Below, in pieces: positions 15,045 to 23,181 of a DNA stretch of 38,601 nt. The stretch spans positions 1 to 38,601 of the forward strand of contig NZ_JAHLQE010000140.1 of the NCBI RefSeq assembly GCF_018918235.1. The letters run 5' to 3'. This stretch comes from Eubacterium sp. MSJ-13. GTDB taxonomy: Bacteria > Bacillota > Clostridia > Lachnospirales > Lachnospiraceae. The notes under the pieces are model-generated. The model did no database searches, was not told the origin of the DNA, and saw only the letters and a list, made by a program, of their open reading frames with translations. The position numbers and the translations under genes were made by a program. The stretch's first letter is position 1. The number at the start of each line of letters is the position of its first letter.

Positions 15045-16622
15045 ATGGGGGTATATTTTAATCCGAATAATGCAAGTTTCAGGCAGGCAAAAAACAGCAG
15101 GATTTATGTGGATAAGACAGAGCTGATAGAGTATCTAAATGAGAGACTGTCAACGGAGGATAAATGTCTTGCGGTAAGCCATGCAAGACGATTTGGAAAG
15201 TCACATGCGGCAGGGATGATAGATGCATATTATAGTCTTGGAAGTGATTCAACGGGGCTTTTTGGTGGGACAAAGATTTCTGAAAGCATGGACTATAAAA
15301 AATATATGAATAAATACAATGTGATTCATCTGGATATAGCATCGGTCTGGGATTTTCACAAAGAAGATTTGACTGAGTCTATAAAGGAACGTGTCTGCAA
15401 TGATTTTAAGGAGGAGTATGGTGATACATTAGACTATGACAAGGATTTTTATCTGTTGATTTATGATATTTATAAAAAGACAAATATTCCTTTTGTAATA
15501 ATTATTGATGAGTGGGATTGTGTTATAAGAAACAGTGATGACAAAGAGCTGGTGCACGAGTATTTACAATTTCTTCACTCTCTGTTTAAGTCGGAGGAGT
15601 CAAAAGCATTTCTAGCACTGGCATATATTACGGGAATTTTGCCGATAAAGAAGATTAAAGATGAGTCAGCACTTAACAATTTTAGTGAATATACAATGTT
15701 AGATTCATATCCGATTACACAGTATTATGGATTTACGGAGGATGAAGTTAAAAGTTTATGCAAACGGTTTGATATGGATTTCGAGGGTATGAAAGCATGG
15801 TATAACGGCTATCTTATTGATGGTATTCATATGTATAATCCTAACTCTGTATCTGCGGCTATGGATAGACATAGATTTGACTCCTATTGGAGAAATACAT
15901 CCTCATTTGCTTCAATAAATACATTTATAACAATGAATTATGCGGGGCTTAAAGATGATATTTTGAAAATGCTTGCAGGTGGCAAGGTAAGGGTAAATCC
16001 ATATACATTTCAAAATGATCTGTCGGAGATACATTCAAAAGACGATGCATTAGCGGCATTGATTCATCTGGGGTATCTAGGATATGATGCGGACAGAAAG
16101 AGTGCATATGTGCCAAACTATGAGGTGGCAACTGCATTTGAGCTTGCCTTGCAAACAGGGGAGTGGAGTGAAATCGCAAAGGCAATTTCAACCTGTGATG
16201 ATTTATTGTTTGAAACGATAGATGGAAATGCAGAAAAAGTTGCCGAACTTATAGAGCTTGCTCATGATACTTACACATCTGTTTTAAAGTATAATGATGA
16301 AAACTCACTTAGCTGTGTTCTTACAATGGCATATTTTACGGCACCGGGTTATTATAATATAATTCGAGAGATGCCTGCCGGAAAAGGATTTGCAGATTTT
16401 GCGTTTATTCCGAGGGCAAATGCGGGATTCAGACCGGCAATGGTAGTGGAATTAAAGTATAATAAATCGGCGGACACTGCAATTAAGCAGATAAAAGAAA
16501 ACAGATACCATGGTGCATTGTCAGGCTATAGTGATAAGATACTTCTTGTCGGGATAAGTTATGATGTGGAGGGAAAAGATAAAAAACATCATACCTGTGT
16601 GATAGAGGAAATTAACGGATAA
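15045..16622 (+). CDS. AAA-ATPase-like / PD-(D/E)XK nuclease protein, paralogue 3
   Basis: A 525-residue third copy of the family, about 8 kb from the second. The P-loop (ARRFGKS, K52), Walker B (D155, E156), nuclease D451 and ELK are all intact. It is closest to paralogue 2 between Walker A and B: about 85 bases around 15441-15526 differ from 5904-5989 at just one position. However, it carries its own variant around 16003-16063 (YTFQNDLSEIHSKDDALA versus the NTFQNDFSTIASKDDALT shared by copies 1 and 2). The C-terminus is shorter, ending at IEEING. The start has a GAGGTGAG site. The pucR gene follows after 32 bases with no clear terminator between, so the two may be co-transcribed, a link with no obvious functional sense. 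Confidence 0.93.
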   Translation: MGVYFNPNNASFRQAKNSRIYVDKTELIEYLNERLSTEDKCLAVSHARRFGKSHAAGMIDAYYSLGSDSTGLFGGTKISESMDYKKYMNKYNVIHLDIASVWDFHKEDLTESIKERVCNDFKEEYGDTLDYDKDFYLLIYDIYKKTNIPFVIIIDEWDCVIRNSDDKELVHEYLQFLHSLFKSEESKAFLALAYITGILPIKKIKDESALNNFSEYTMLDSYPITQYYGFTEDEVKSLCKRFDMDFEGMKAWYNGYLIDGIHMYNPNSVSAAMDRHRFDSYWRNTSSFASINTFITMNYAGLKDDILKMLAGGKVRVNPYTFQNDLSEIHSKDDALAALIHLGYLGYDADRKSAYVPNYEVATAFELALQTGEWSEIAKAISTCDDLLFETIDGNAEKVAELIELAHDTYTSVLKYNDENSLSCVLTMAYFTAPGYYNIIREMPAGKGFADFAFIPRANAGFRPAMVVELKYNKSADTAIKQIKENRYHGALSGYSDKILLVGISYDVEGKDKKHHTCVIEEING

Positions 16623-16654
16623 GACATTTTTTATTGTAACGAAAGGCTTTATTT

Positions 16655-17911
16655 ATGAATTGCGAAGATATGATAAATATTCCTGAACTTAAAAATGTTA
16701 TGAATCTGAGGGCGGGATTTGACGGCATAAATCATACAGTCAGATGGATATATTTTGCTGATTGTTTACAGTGTGTAAAAAGTGAATACCGCATTGAGGA
16801 TTATATACATGGAAGTGAGTTTGTGGTGCTTACAAACAGAAATCTTACTGATGACAGTGTGAAATTGAAAGAACTGATAAGTAGGATGCAGGAGTTTGAT
16901 ATAGCTGCTCTTGGCATAAACGAGGGACAGATTTCTGATGAACTTGTCGGGTACTGTGATGAGAATAAACTTCCACTGTTTGAACTTCCTGAAAAATTTC
17001 CGCTTGTTGATCTGAGTCAGATAATATGCAAAAGGCTTGTTATAGAAGAAAATAATAAAAATGCGGCGGAGCAGTTGTTCACCTCGATTCTTGATGCGGA
17101 GCATCTGAGCAGGGAGAGTGTATTTGCACAGGCAAGATTTTTAAATGTTGATCTGTCAGGAGAGTTCAGGATAATAGAATTTGCTTTTGCGAAAGACAAA
17201 TCAGTTGTTAAATCCTTTGGCAAATCAAATGATGAAAAATTTACGGCTGCGGAGCAAACAAATGATTCGCTCGCTGTCGGACAGGCGGTAAGAAGAATTA
17301 TCAATTCAGAGTTTTCTTATTATATGTCAAAAAATATACTTACCGGATTGCAGACAGGAACAGTCCTTGCACTCGTTCCGGCGAGTGGTATGGATGATGA
17401 GAAGTTAAGAGAGATTCTTTTAAAAGTTGCAAAACGGGCATATGGTGAATGTGGCATAAGGCTTGTAATCGGTGTAGGCAATACGACCGGGTATCTTGAG
17501 GATGTAAAGAAAAGCAGAAGTGAAGCTGCGACAGCAATCAAGGTGGCTGATATATCAAATGACGATGAGCCGGTGTTTTTTTATAAGGATCAAGGGATTT
17601 ACACGCTTATATCAAAGATAAATGATACTAAATTTCTTGATGAGTTTGTGGAGAAAAATATAGGAAAACTTATCCGTGCAGATGAGGTTAATGACAGTAA
17701 TCTGTGTGAGACACTTGAAAACTACATAGACCATAACTGTAATGTGAAATATACGGCGGAGTATATGTATATACACAGAAATACGCTTAACTACCGTCTT
17801 AACAGGATTCAGGAAATTTTAGGTGATAAATTTAACGATATGGAGAGCTGTCTTTCTTTGAAACTTGCTTTTATGATAAGAAATTACAGGAATATCAATA
17901 GAAAAGAGTAA
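16655..17911 (+). CDS. PucR-type transcriptional regulator of the GABA locus
   Basis: A 418-residue regulator of the PucR/CdaR family. The N-terminal region (about 5-130) resembles the PucR N-terminal domain (IPELKNVMNLRAGFDGINHTV, split as IPELKNVMNLRAG and FDGINHTV). A degenerate GGDEF-like middle domain follows. The C-terminal PucR helix-turn-helix (about 350-415) is clear from CNVKYTAEYMYIHRNTLNYR and LNRIQEILG. Members regulate purine, carbohydrate or amino-acid catabolism, usually next to their targets. Here the next genes encode GABA aminotransferase, a permease and 4-hydroxybutyrate dehydrogenase, so control of GABA use is the natural inference. Two GGTGCACA repeats just upstream of the aminotransferase -35 are candidate binding sites. 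The start has a GAAAGG site. Confidence 0.9.
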   Translation: MNCEDMINIPELKNVMNLRAGFDGINHTVRWIYFADCLQCVKSEYRIEDYIHGSEFVVLTNRNLTDDSVKLKELISRMQEFDIAALGINEGQISDELVGYCDENKLPLFELPEKFPLVDLSQIICKRLVIEENNKNAAEQLFTSILDAEHLSRESVFAQARFLNVDLSGEFRIIEFAFAKDKSVVKSFGKSNDEKFTAAEQTNDSLAVGQAVRRIINSEFSYYMSKNILTGLQTGTVLALVPASGMDDEKLREILLKVAKRAYGECGIRLVIGVGNTTGYLEDVKKSRSEAATAIKVADISNDDEPVFFYKDQGIYTLISKINDTKFLDEFVEKNIGKLIRADEVNDSNLCETLENYIDHNCNVKYTAEYMYIHRNTLNYRLNRIQEILGDKFNDMESCLSLKLAFMIRNYRNINRKE

Positions 17912-17922
17912 GTGTTGGTCGT

Positions 17923-17981
17923 GGTGCACAAAAGTTTTAGTACACGGTGCACATTGTAATGTCAGAGAGAATTGTTATAAT
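17923..17981 (+). promoter_or_regulatory. Aminotransferase promoter with paired GGTGCACA boxes
   Basis: GGTGCACA occurs at 17923-17930 and again at 17946-17953, 23 bp apart. The second abuts a -35 TTGTAA (17954-17959), followed by a 16-base spacer and a perfect -10 TATAAT (17976-17981). The boxes sit where an activator would bind. The adjacent PucR-type regulator is the obvious candidate. Confidence 0.6.
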
Positions 17982-18006
17982 TTAGTCATAAATTAAAAAA
18001 CAACTT

Positions 18007-18056
18007 AGACAAAGGCGTCTAAAAGATATGAAAATATATCTTTTGGCGTCTTTTTT
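18007..18056 (+). terminator. Terminator-like hairpin in the aminotransferase leader
   Basis: AAAAGATAT (18021-18029), loop, ATATCTTTT (18036-18044), an outer AGAC/GTCT pairing, and a T-run to 18056. It lies downstream of the promoter ending at 17981 and only 30 bases before the aminotransferase start, leaving no room for another promoter. An alternative stem TTAGAC/GTCTAA (18005-18022) would compete with it. It could be an attenuator rather than just the end of pucR. Confidence 0.55.
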
Positions 18057-18086
18057 CATTATATTGATATTTAGGAGGATTATATT

Positions 18087-19454
18087 ATGACAACTAAAGA
18101 TTTATCAAAGGCATTACCGGAAATTGTAACAGAACAGGTACCAGGACCAAAATCAAAGGAACTCCTTGACAGAAGAAACGCAGCTATTCCACAGGCACTG
18201 TGTGGAAGTACATATCCTATTTGTATCAAACAGGGTGCAGGTGCAATGTTTGAGGATTTAGACGGAAACAAGATTCTTGACTGGGTAGGCGGAGTCGGAG
18301 TTTTAAATATAGGATATTCTAATCCGGAAGTTATCGAGGCAGTTAAGGAGCAGGCAGATAAATATTTCCACACTATATTTAATGTGTATGTCCATGACGG
18401 ATATGTTTCACTTGCAGAGAGGCTTAACAAGATAATCCCATGTAAGGGAGATGTTAAAAAGACATATTTTGCAAACTCTGGCGCAGAGTGTGATGAGAAT
18501 GCGATTAAGATTGCAAAGGCTTACACAAAGAGAAATGGTGTTATCTGTTTTACAGGTGCATTCCACGGAAGAACAAACCTTACAATGGCACTTACAGCAA
18601 AGAAGATTTATGCGGTAGGCATGGGACCATTCCCGGCAGGAATATACCGCGCACCTTATCCATATCTTTATAGAGCACCAAAGGGATATACGGAGGAAGA
18701 AGCAATCCAGTATTATATTGATGAATTAAATAGAATATTTGATGAGGGCGCTCCAGCAAGTGAGATTGCCTGCATGATATTAGAGCCACTTCAGGGTGAG
18801 GGCGGATTTATCCCGGCACCTATCGAATGGGTAAAAGCAGTCCGCAAGATATGTGATGACAATGGAATACTTATGATTGCTGATGAAGTTCAGTGTGGTA
18901 ACTGTAGAACAGGTAAATATTATGCTTCTGAATACTGGAAGGAGGCAGGTGCAGCACCTGATATCATCACAACAGCAAAATCTCTCGGTGGCGGACTTCC
19001 AATCTCAGCAATCACTGCAAGAGCAGAAGTAATGGATGCAGCTCCGGCAGGAACTATCGGAGGTACATTCTGTGGAAACCCACTCTCATGTGCTTCAGCA
19101 CTTGCAGTAATGGATGTAATGCAGAGAGATGATTATGCCGCAAAAGCAAGACACATCGGAGAGGTCGTAACAAAACGTTACAGAGAACTTCAGGAGAAAT
19201 ATCCTGTAATCGGTGATGTAAGAGGACTTGGAGCAATGATAGGAATCGAGTTCGTAACAGACAGAGAGACAAAAGAGCCTGCGACAAAAATTGTAGCCAA
19301 CATCATAAAGAATGCAATGCAGAAAGGACTTTTGCTTGAAAGCTGTGGAACAGCAAGCAACACGATTCGTTTCCTTGCACCACTCACAATGACAGATGAG
19401 CAGATGGAAAAAGGACTTGAGATATTTGAGGAAGCAATCAAAGAGTCTCTGTAA
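18087..19454 (+). CDS. gabT: 4-aminobutyrate (GABA) aminotransferase, class III
   Basis: A 455-residue PLP-dependent class III aminotransferase. It shows the cofactor and substrate signatures of GABA/ornithine-type enzymes: GVGVLNIGYSNPEVIEAV, FANSGAECDENAIKIAK, GAFHGRTNLTMALT, LEPLQGEGGF, MIADEVQCGNCRTGK, and the PLP lysine K298 in TTAKSLGGGLPIS. The expected reaction is GABA plus 2-oxoglutarate to succinate semialdehyde plus glutamate. The assignment to GABA rather than another omega-amino acid rests largely on the neighbours: a permease and a 4-hydroxybutyrate dehydrogenase that would take the semialdehyde. The start has an AGGAGG site. It appears to be transcribed alone, from the promoter at 17954-17981 to the hairpins after the stop, under possible PucR and attenuator control. 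Confidence 0.85.
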   Translation: MTTKDLSKALPEIVTEQVPGPKSKELLDRRNAAIPQALCGSTYPICIKQGAGAMFEDLDGNKILDWVGGVGVLNIGYSNPEVIEAVKEQADKYFHTIFNVYVHDGYVSLAERLNKIIPCKGDVKKTYFANSGAECDENAIKIAKAYTKRNGVICFTGAFHGRTNLTMALTAKKIYAVGMGPFPAGIYRAPYPYLYRAPKGYTEEEAIQYYIDELNRIFDEGAPASEIACMILEPLQGEGGFIPAPIEWVKAVRKICDDNGILMIADEVQCGNCRTGKYYASEYWKEAGAAPDIITTAKSLGGGLPISAITARAEVMDAAPAGTIGGTFCGNPLSCASALAVMDVMQRDDYAAKARHIGEVVTKRYRELQEKYPVIGDVRGLGAMIGIEFVTDRETKEPATKIVANIIKNAMQKGLLLESCGTASNTIRFLAPLTMTDEQMEKGLEIFEEAIKESL

Positions 19455-19472
19455 ATGCTACAGTTTACTGTT

Positions 19473-19615
19473 CACACCTGTGGTGTGCTTAGTAAATAGT
19501 AATACATATTACTAAAGATAACAATCATTATTATTAGATAAAAAATGTAAATAGATTACAAACATATATAAATGACAAAGGGGTCAGGACATACGGAGCT
19601 AATATGTCCTGACCC
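19473..19615 (+). terminator. Hairpins after the aminotransferase gene
   Basis: A first small hairpin contains CACACC-tgt-GGTGTG. About 100 bases later GGGTCAGGACATA (19581-19593) pairs perfectly with TATGTCCTGACCC (19603-19615) around a nine-base loop. TCTTATATT follows, a weak T-run. The second is the likely transcription end; the 90 or so bases between them are AT-rich and show no gene. Confidence 0.6.
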
Positions 19616-19637
19616 TCTTATATTAAAAATTATTTAT

Positions 19638-19717
19638 TTTGCGAAATATTCAATATATGTAAAAGGATTGTGAAAATATATTTTTACAATCAACAAAATT
19701 TATATTATTTTCGCAAA
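19638..19717 (+). promoter_or_regulatory. Nested dyads and probable promoter before the permease gene
   Basis: Outer arms TTTGCGAAATATT (19638-19650) and ATATTATTTTCGCAAA (19702-19717) enclose a near-perfect inner dyad at 19666-19691 whose left arm is GATTGTGAAAAT. A -35 TTTACA (19683-19688) with 17-base spacer and -10 TATTTT (19706-19711) lies within. The inner dyad overlaps the -35, so it is a candidate operator. GATTGTGAWAAT recurs in the dyad before the dehydrogenase gene. Confidence 0.45.
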
Positions 19718-19751
19718 CACATATAAACCAACAGAAATTGGAGGGAAAGAT

Positions 19752-21854
19752 ATGGAGCAGAAATCAAAGTTTGACAAGGTAATGGGTGCGTGGGACATTC
19801 TCGTTATCGCATTCGGTGCCATGATAGGCTGGGGCTGGGTAATCAACTCAGGAGATTGGATAACGACCGCTGGTTTCATGGGTTCTATAATAGCTATGCT
19901 CATCGGTGGTCTTATGGTATTCTTCGTGGGACTTACATATGCAGAGCTTACATCAGCAATGCCACAGTGCGGCGGCGAGCACGTATTCAGTTACAGGGCA
20001 ATGGGACCTACAGGTTCATTTGTGTGCACATGGATGATAATTTTAGGTTATGTGGCAACATCAGCTTTTGAAGCAACAGCCCTTCCAACGGTTATCACAT
20101 ATCTTTTCCCTAATTTTAATCAGGTTTATCTTTATTCAATAGCCGGAAAAGACATTTATCTGACTACGATACTTTTGGGTGTCGGTGTTGCGATACTTAT
20201 CACTGTGATCAACATAAAAGGTGCAAAGACTGCCGCTATGTTACAGACTGTTCTTACAGCAATTATTGCGGTTGCTGGAATCCTGCTTGTCGTAGGTTCT
20301 GCGGTTAATGGTGACGGCGGCAATATAACGGGACAGATGTGGGAAGCTTCATCTGGAAGTACACTTGGAAGTGTGTTTAAAGTTGCCTGTATGACACCAT
20401 TCTTATTTATTGGTTTTGATGTAATACCGCAGGCGGCAGAGGAGATAAATGTGCCATATAAAAAGATTGGAAAGATAATGCTTTTATCAATCTTTCTTGC
20501 AGTTGCATGGTATCTTCTTATAATATTTGCAGTTTGCTATATTATGCCAAACAGTGCCATAGCTAAAGAAATGGCATCACAGAACGGACTTGTATCAGCT
20601 AAGGCAATAGAGCTTGCATTTAATTCTCCTATGATGGGTAAAGTGCTGATAATAGGAGGTCTTTGCGGAATCATAACATCATGGAACTCATTCCTTATGG
20701 GTGGAAGTCGTGCTTTATACTCAATGGGTGAATCACTTATGATACCTAAGGTATTTGGAAAGCTTGGAAAGAACAAAACGCCTGAGGCTGCAATACTTCT
20801 CTGTGGTCTTGCATGCTGTATAGCTCCTTTCTTTGGAAGAGGTGTTCTTGTATGGCTTGTTGATGCTGCTTCATTTGGCTGCGTCATAGCATATATGTTT
20901 GTATCTATATCATTTTGTATCTTAAGAAAAACAAAGCCTGAGATGGATAGACCATACAAAGTAAAGGCAGGAAAATTTGTCGGTGTAATGGCAGTTGCGA
21001 TGGCTGGATTTATGACATTATTATACATAATACCTGCATCTTTCTCAGCAGCACTTATATGGCAGGAATGGATTGTAGTAGGTGCATGGCTTTTGCTTGG
21101 AGTATTTTTCTACTTTTATTCAAAGAAAAAATATGGTGCAGAATTTGGCCGTGATATATTTATTGTAGCTGATGATGAAGAAACAGAAGTGGAAGATTCA
21201 AAAATCGTTGCTATCAATAAAAAATATGCAGGAAAGCATTTTGTTGTAACAGTCGGCTGTGAATATGGCAGCGGTGGACCTGAGATAGCAAAAATGGTTG
21301 CCGATTATTTTGGAATAGAGTATTATGACAGGGATCTTGTAGATAAAGTTGTAGACCAGATAGGTGTTGACAAGGGACTTGTCGAGGAGGCTGATACAAA
21401 GATAGGTGTCAGGTATGGATTTGATACATCATATGGTGTAAGATATGCAAATCTCTCAAACAGGGTTATAGACGCACAGTTTCAGGCAATACATGATTTT
21501 GCAGGAAAGTCATCATGTGTTATAGTAGGACGAAGCAGTGATTATATCTTGAGGGACAGAAATGATGTGCTGAATGTGTTTATCTATGCACCGAAAAAAG
21601 ATGAGATTGCTGACATAATGAAGAAAAAAGGTCTTAATGAGCGTAAAGCGTCAGAAGAATGGGAATCTGTTGAGAAAGCACAGCATGCAAGACATGAATA
21701 TATCACCGGCAAAAAGCGTGGTGACAGACATACAAGGGATATACTTCTTAACAGCAGTCTTCTCGGCTGGAGAAAGACGGCAGACTTTATTATAGAACTT
21801 GTTGAAGAAAAATATGCTATAAGTGACGCAGAAGTGAAGAAAAAAGAAGCGTAA
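19752..21854 (+). CDS. APC-type amino-acid permease fused to a cytidylate-kinase-like domain
   Basis: A 700-residue fusion. Residues 1 to about 455 form an APC-superfamily transporter: it opens with KVMGAWDILVIAFGAMIGWG (the classic first-helix motif) and has about 12 membrane helices, including ELTSAMPQCGGEHVFSYRA. An acidic linker (about 470-490) leads to a cytosolic domain (about 493-695) of the cytidylate-kinase-like (Cytidylate_kin2) family: FVVTVGCEYGSGGPEIAKMV, YYDRDLVDKV, VIVGRSSDYIL and KRGDRHTRDILLNSS. The family normally has GSGGREI at its phosphate loop; here the Arg is Pro (P510). The position between the aminotransferase and 4-hydroxybutyrate dehydrogenase genes makes GABA (or glutamate/GABA exchange) the likely substrate. 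The kinase-like part may be a nucleotide sensor that gates transport, or a true kinase; neither is shown. The start has a GGAGGG site. Confidence 0.9.
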   Translation: MEQKSKFDKVMGAWDILVIAFGAMIGWGWVINSGDWITTAGFMGSIIAMLIGGLMVFFVGLTYAELTSAMPQCGGEHVFSYRAMGPTGSFVCTWMIILGYVATSAFEATALPTVITYLFPNFNQVYLYSIAGKDIYLTTILLGVGVAILITVINIKGAKTAAMLQTVLTAIIAVAGILLVVGSAVNGDGGNITGQMWEASSGSTLGSVFKVACMTPFLFIGFDVIPQAAEEINVPYKKIGKIMLLSIFLAVAWYLLIIFAVCYIMPNSAIAKEMASQNGLVSAKAIELAFNSPMMGKVLIIGGLCGIITSWNSFLMGGSRALYSMGESLMIPKVFGKLGKNKTPEAAILLCGLACCIAPFFGRGVLVWLVDAASFGCVIAYMFVSISFCILRKTKPEMDRPYKVKAGKFVGVMAVAMAGFMTLLYIIPASFSAALIWQEWIVVGAWLLLGVFFYFYSKKKYGAEFGRDIFIVADDEETEVEDSKIVAINKKYAGKHFVVTVGCEYGSGGPEIAKMVADYFGIEYYDRDLVDKVVDQIGVDKGLVEEADTKIGVRYGFDTSYGVRYANLSNRVIDAQFQAIHDFAGKSSCVIVGRSSDYILRDRNDVLNVFIYAPKKDEIADIMKKKGLNERKASEEWESVEKAQHARHEYITGKKRGDRHTRDILLNSSLLGWRKTADFIIELVEEKYAISDAEVKKKEA

Positions 21855-21916
21855 CAGTCTAGTGAAAATGTAGCAGGGATGCATGGACTGTAAGAGCATA
21901 AAAATTAAGAGTTGGC

Positions 21917-22019
21917 ATATAGCCTGACAGCGGGTATCAGGCTATGCAGCTCAATAAATTAGTACATATGTATGAATATTCATTTATAATGTTATTATCA
22001 CATCAAAGATTGTGATAAT
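21917..22019 (+). promoter_or_regulatory. Leader hairpin, -10 and operator-like dyad before the dehydrogenase
   Basis: ATAGCCTGA (21919-21927) pairs with TCAGGCTAT (21937-21945); no T-run follows. A -10 TATAAT (21985-21990) has only a weak -35. Immediately downstream ATTATCACA (21994-22002) and TGTGATAAT (22011-22019) form a perfect dyad, well placed for a repressor. Its right arm shares GATTGTGAWAAT with the permease dyad. Confidence 0.5.
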
Positions 22020-22059
22020 TTGTATAAGTGATATAGATGATAACAAAAGGAGAGATAAC

Positions 22060-23181
22060 ATGAAAGGTTTTTCAATAAAAACGGAAATAGAGGAATTTGA
22101 TACATTTGAACAATTTGCAAAGTATATAAAGTTAGGTGCAGACGACTTGGTTTTGTGTGGAGAGCATACATATAATGATTATGTTCTATCTCTTAATACA
22201 GGTGTGCAGACTTTGTTCAGGGAAAAGTACAGCAAGGGTGAACCAACGGATGGTGATGTGGATGCCATTCTTGATGCATTGAGAGATAAAAAATATGACA
22301 GGATAATCGCTATCGGAGGTGGTACTGTTATCGATATAGCAAAAGTTGTTGCGGTAGCAGGTCATGATGATAAAGTAGATGATCTGTATGACAATGTAGA
22401 GAATTTAAAGAAAGTTCATCCTCTTATAATAATACCTACAACCTGTGGAACGGGAAGTGAGGTTACAAATATCTCAGTTATAAACCGTGTGAGTAAAGGT
22501 GTAAAGATGGGACTTGCGTCAGATGCAATGCTTCCTGATAAAGCAGTCCTTATAACTGATCTGCTTAGCTCACTTCCATATAAGATATTTGCCACATCTT
22601 CGATTGATGCGATGGTTCACAGTGTAGAGTCATTTTTAAGTCCTAACGGATGCAGTATATCAAGAGTATTTTCAACTGAGGCATTAAAGATTATCATTAC
22701 CTGCTGGGATAAGGCGGTTTCAGAGGGCGGTGGTGATGCGTGGAATAAATATGCAAAAGACTTCCTTAAAGCATCAAACTTTGCAGGACTTGGATTTGGT
22801 TATGCAGGCTGTGCGGCGGTTCATGCGTGTGCGTATCCACTCGGCTCTGTATATCATATCCCTCATGGACAGTCAAACCAGCTTATGTTTGCATCGGTTA
22901 TGAAAAAATACAAGGAATTACAGCCGCAAGGAAGAATAAATGACCTTGAGGAAGTGATAGCAAAAACACTTAATGTCAGTCAGGACAAAGCACTGGAAGC
23001 ATTATATGAACTTATGGATAATGTATTAAAGAGCGAACCACTTAAGGAATTTGGTGTAAAAGAAAGTGACCTGCCTGTATTTGCAAAAGATGTGGCAGCA
23101 ACACAGTTAAGGCTTTTAAAAAATAATTATATACCGCTTAGCGAAGAACAGTTACTTGAGATATATAAGGCTGCATTTTAA
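22060..23181 (+). CDS. 4hbD: 4-hydroxybutyrate dehydrogenase (iron-type alcohol dehydrogenase)
   Basis: A 373-residue iron-dependent alcohol dehydrogenase-fold protein. The dinucleotide-binding region is RIIAIGGGTVIDIAKVVAVAG, which I split as RIIAIGGGT and VIDIAKVV. The family patch LIIIPTTCGTGSEVTNISV follows. Metal-ligand segments include DAMVHSVESFLS and the His-rich ACAYPLGSVYHIPHG. The opening block (FDTFEQFAKY, then REKYSKGEPTDGDVDAILD) closely recalls clostridial 4-hydroxybutyrate dehydrogenases. Expected reaction: succinate semialdehyde plus NADH to 4-hydroxybutyrate. This completes a GABA to 4-hydroxybutyrate route with the aminotransferase at 18087. The downstream genes to butyrate (CoA transferase, 4-hydroxybutyryl-CoA dehydratase) are not in the window. 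The start at 22060 has AAAGGAGA; an upstream in-frame ATG at 22012 lies inside the dyad and is rejected. Confidence 0.88.
   Translation: MKGFSIKTEIEEFDTFEQFAKYIKLGADDLVLCGEHTYNDYVLSLNTGVQTLFREKYSKGEPTDGDVDAILDALRDKKYDRIIAIGGGTVIDIAKVVAVAGHDDKVDDLYDNVENLKKVHPLIIIPTTCGTGSEVTNISVINRVSKGVKMGLASDAMLPDKAVLITDLLSSLPYKIFATSSIDAMVHSVESFLSPNGCSISRVFSTEALKIIITCWDKAVSEGGGDAWNKYAKDFLKASNFAGLGFGYAGCAAVHACAYPLGSVYHIPHGQSNQLMFASVMKKYKELQPQGRINDLEEVIAKTLNVSQDKALEALYELMDNVLKSEPLKEFGVKESDLPVFAKDVAATQLRLLKNNYIPLSEEQLLEIYKAAF

Noticed and set aside
15045-17911. Functional unit of the third AAA/PD-(D/E)XK gene with pucR
   Set aside because: The short gap may allow read-through, but PucR fits the GABA genes after it, and the nuclease-like gene has the same promoter and layout as its stand-alone paralogues.
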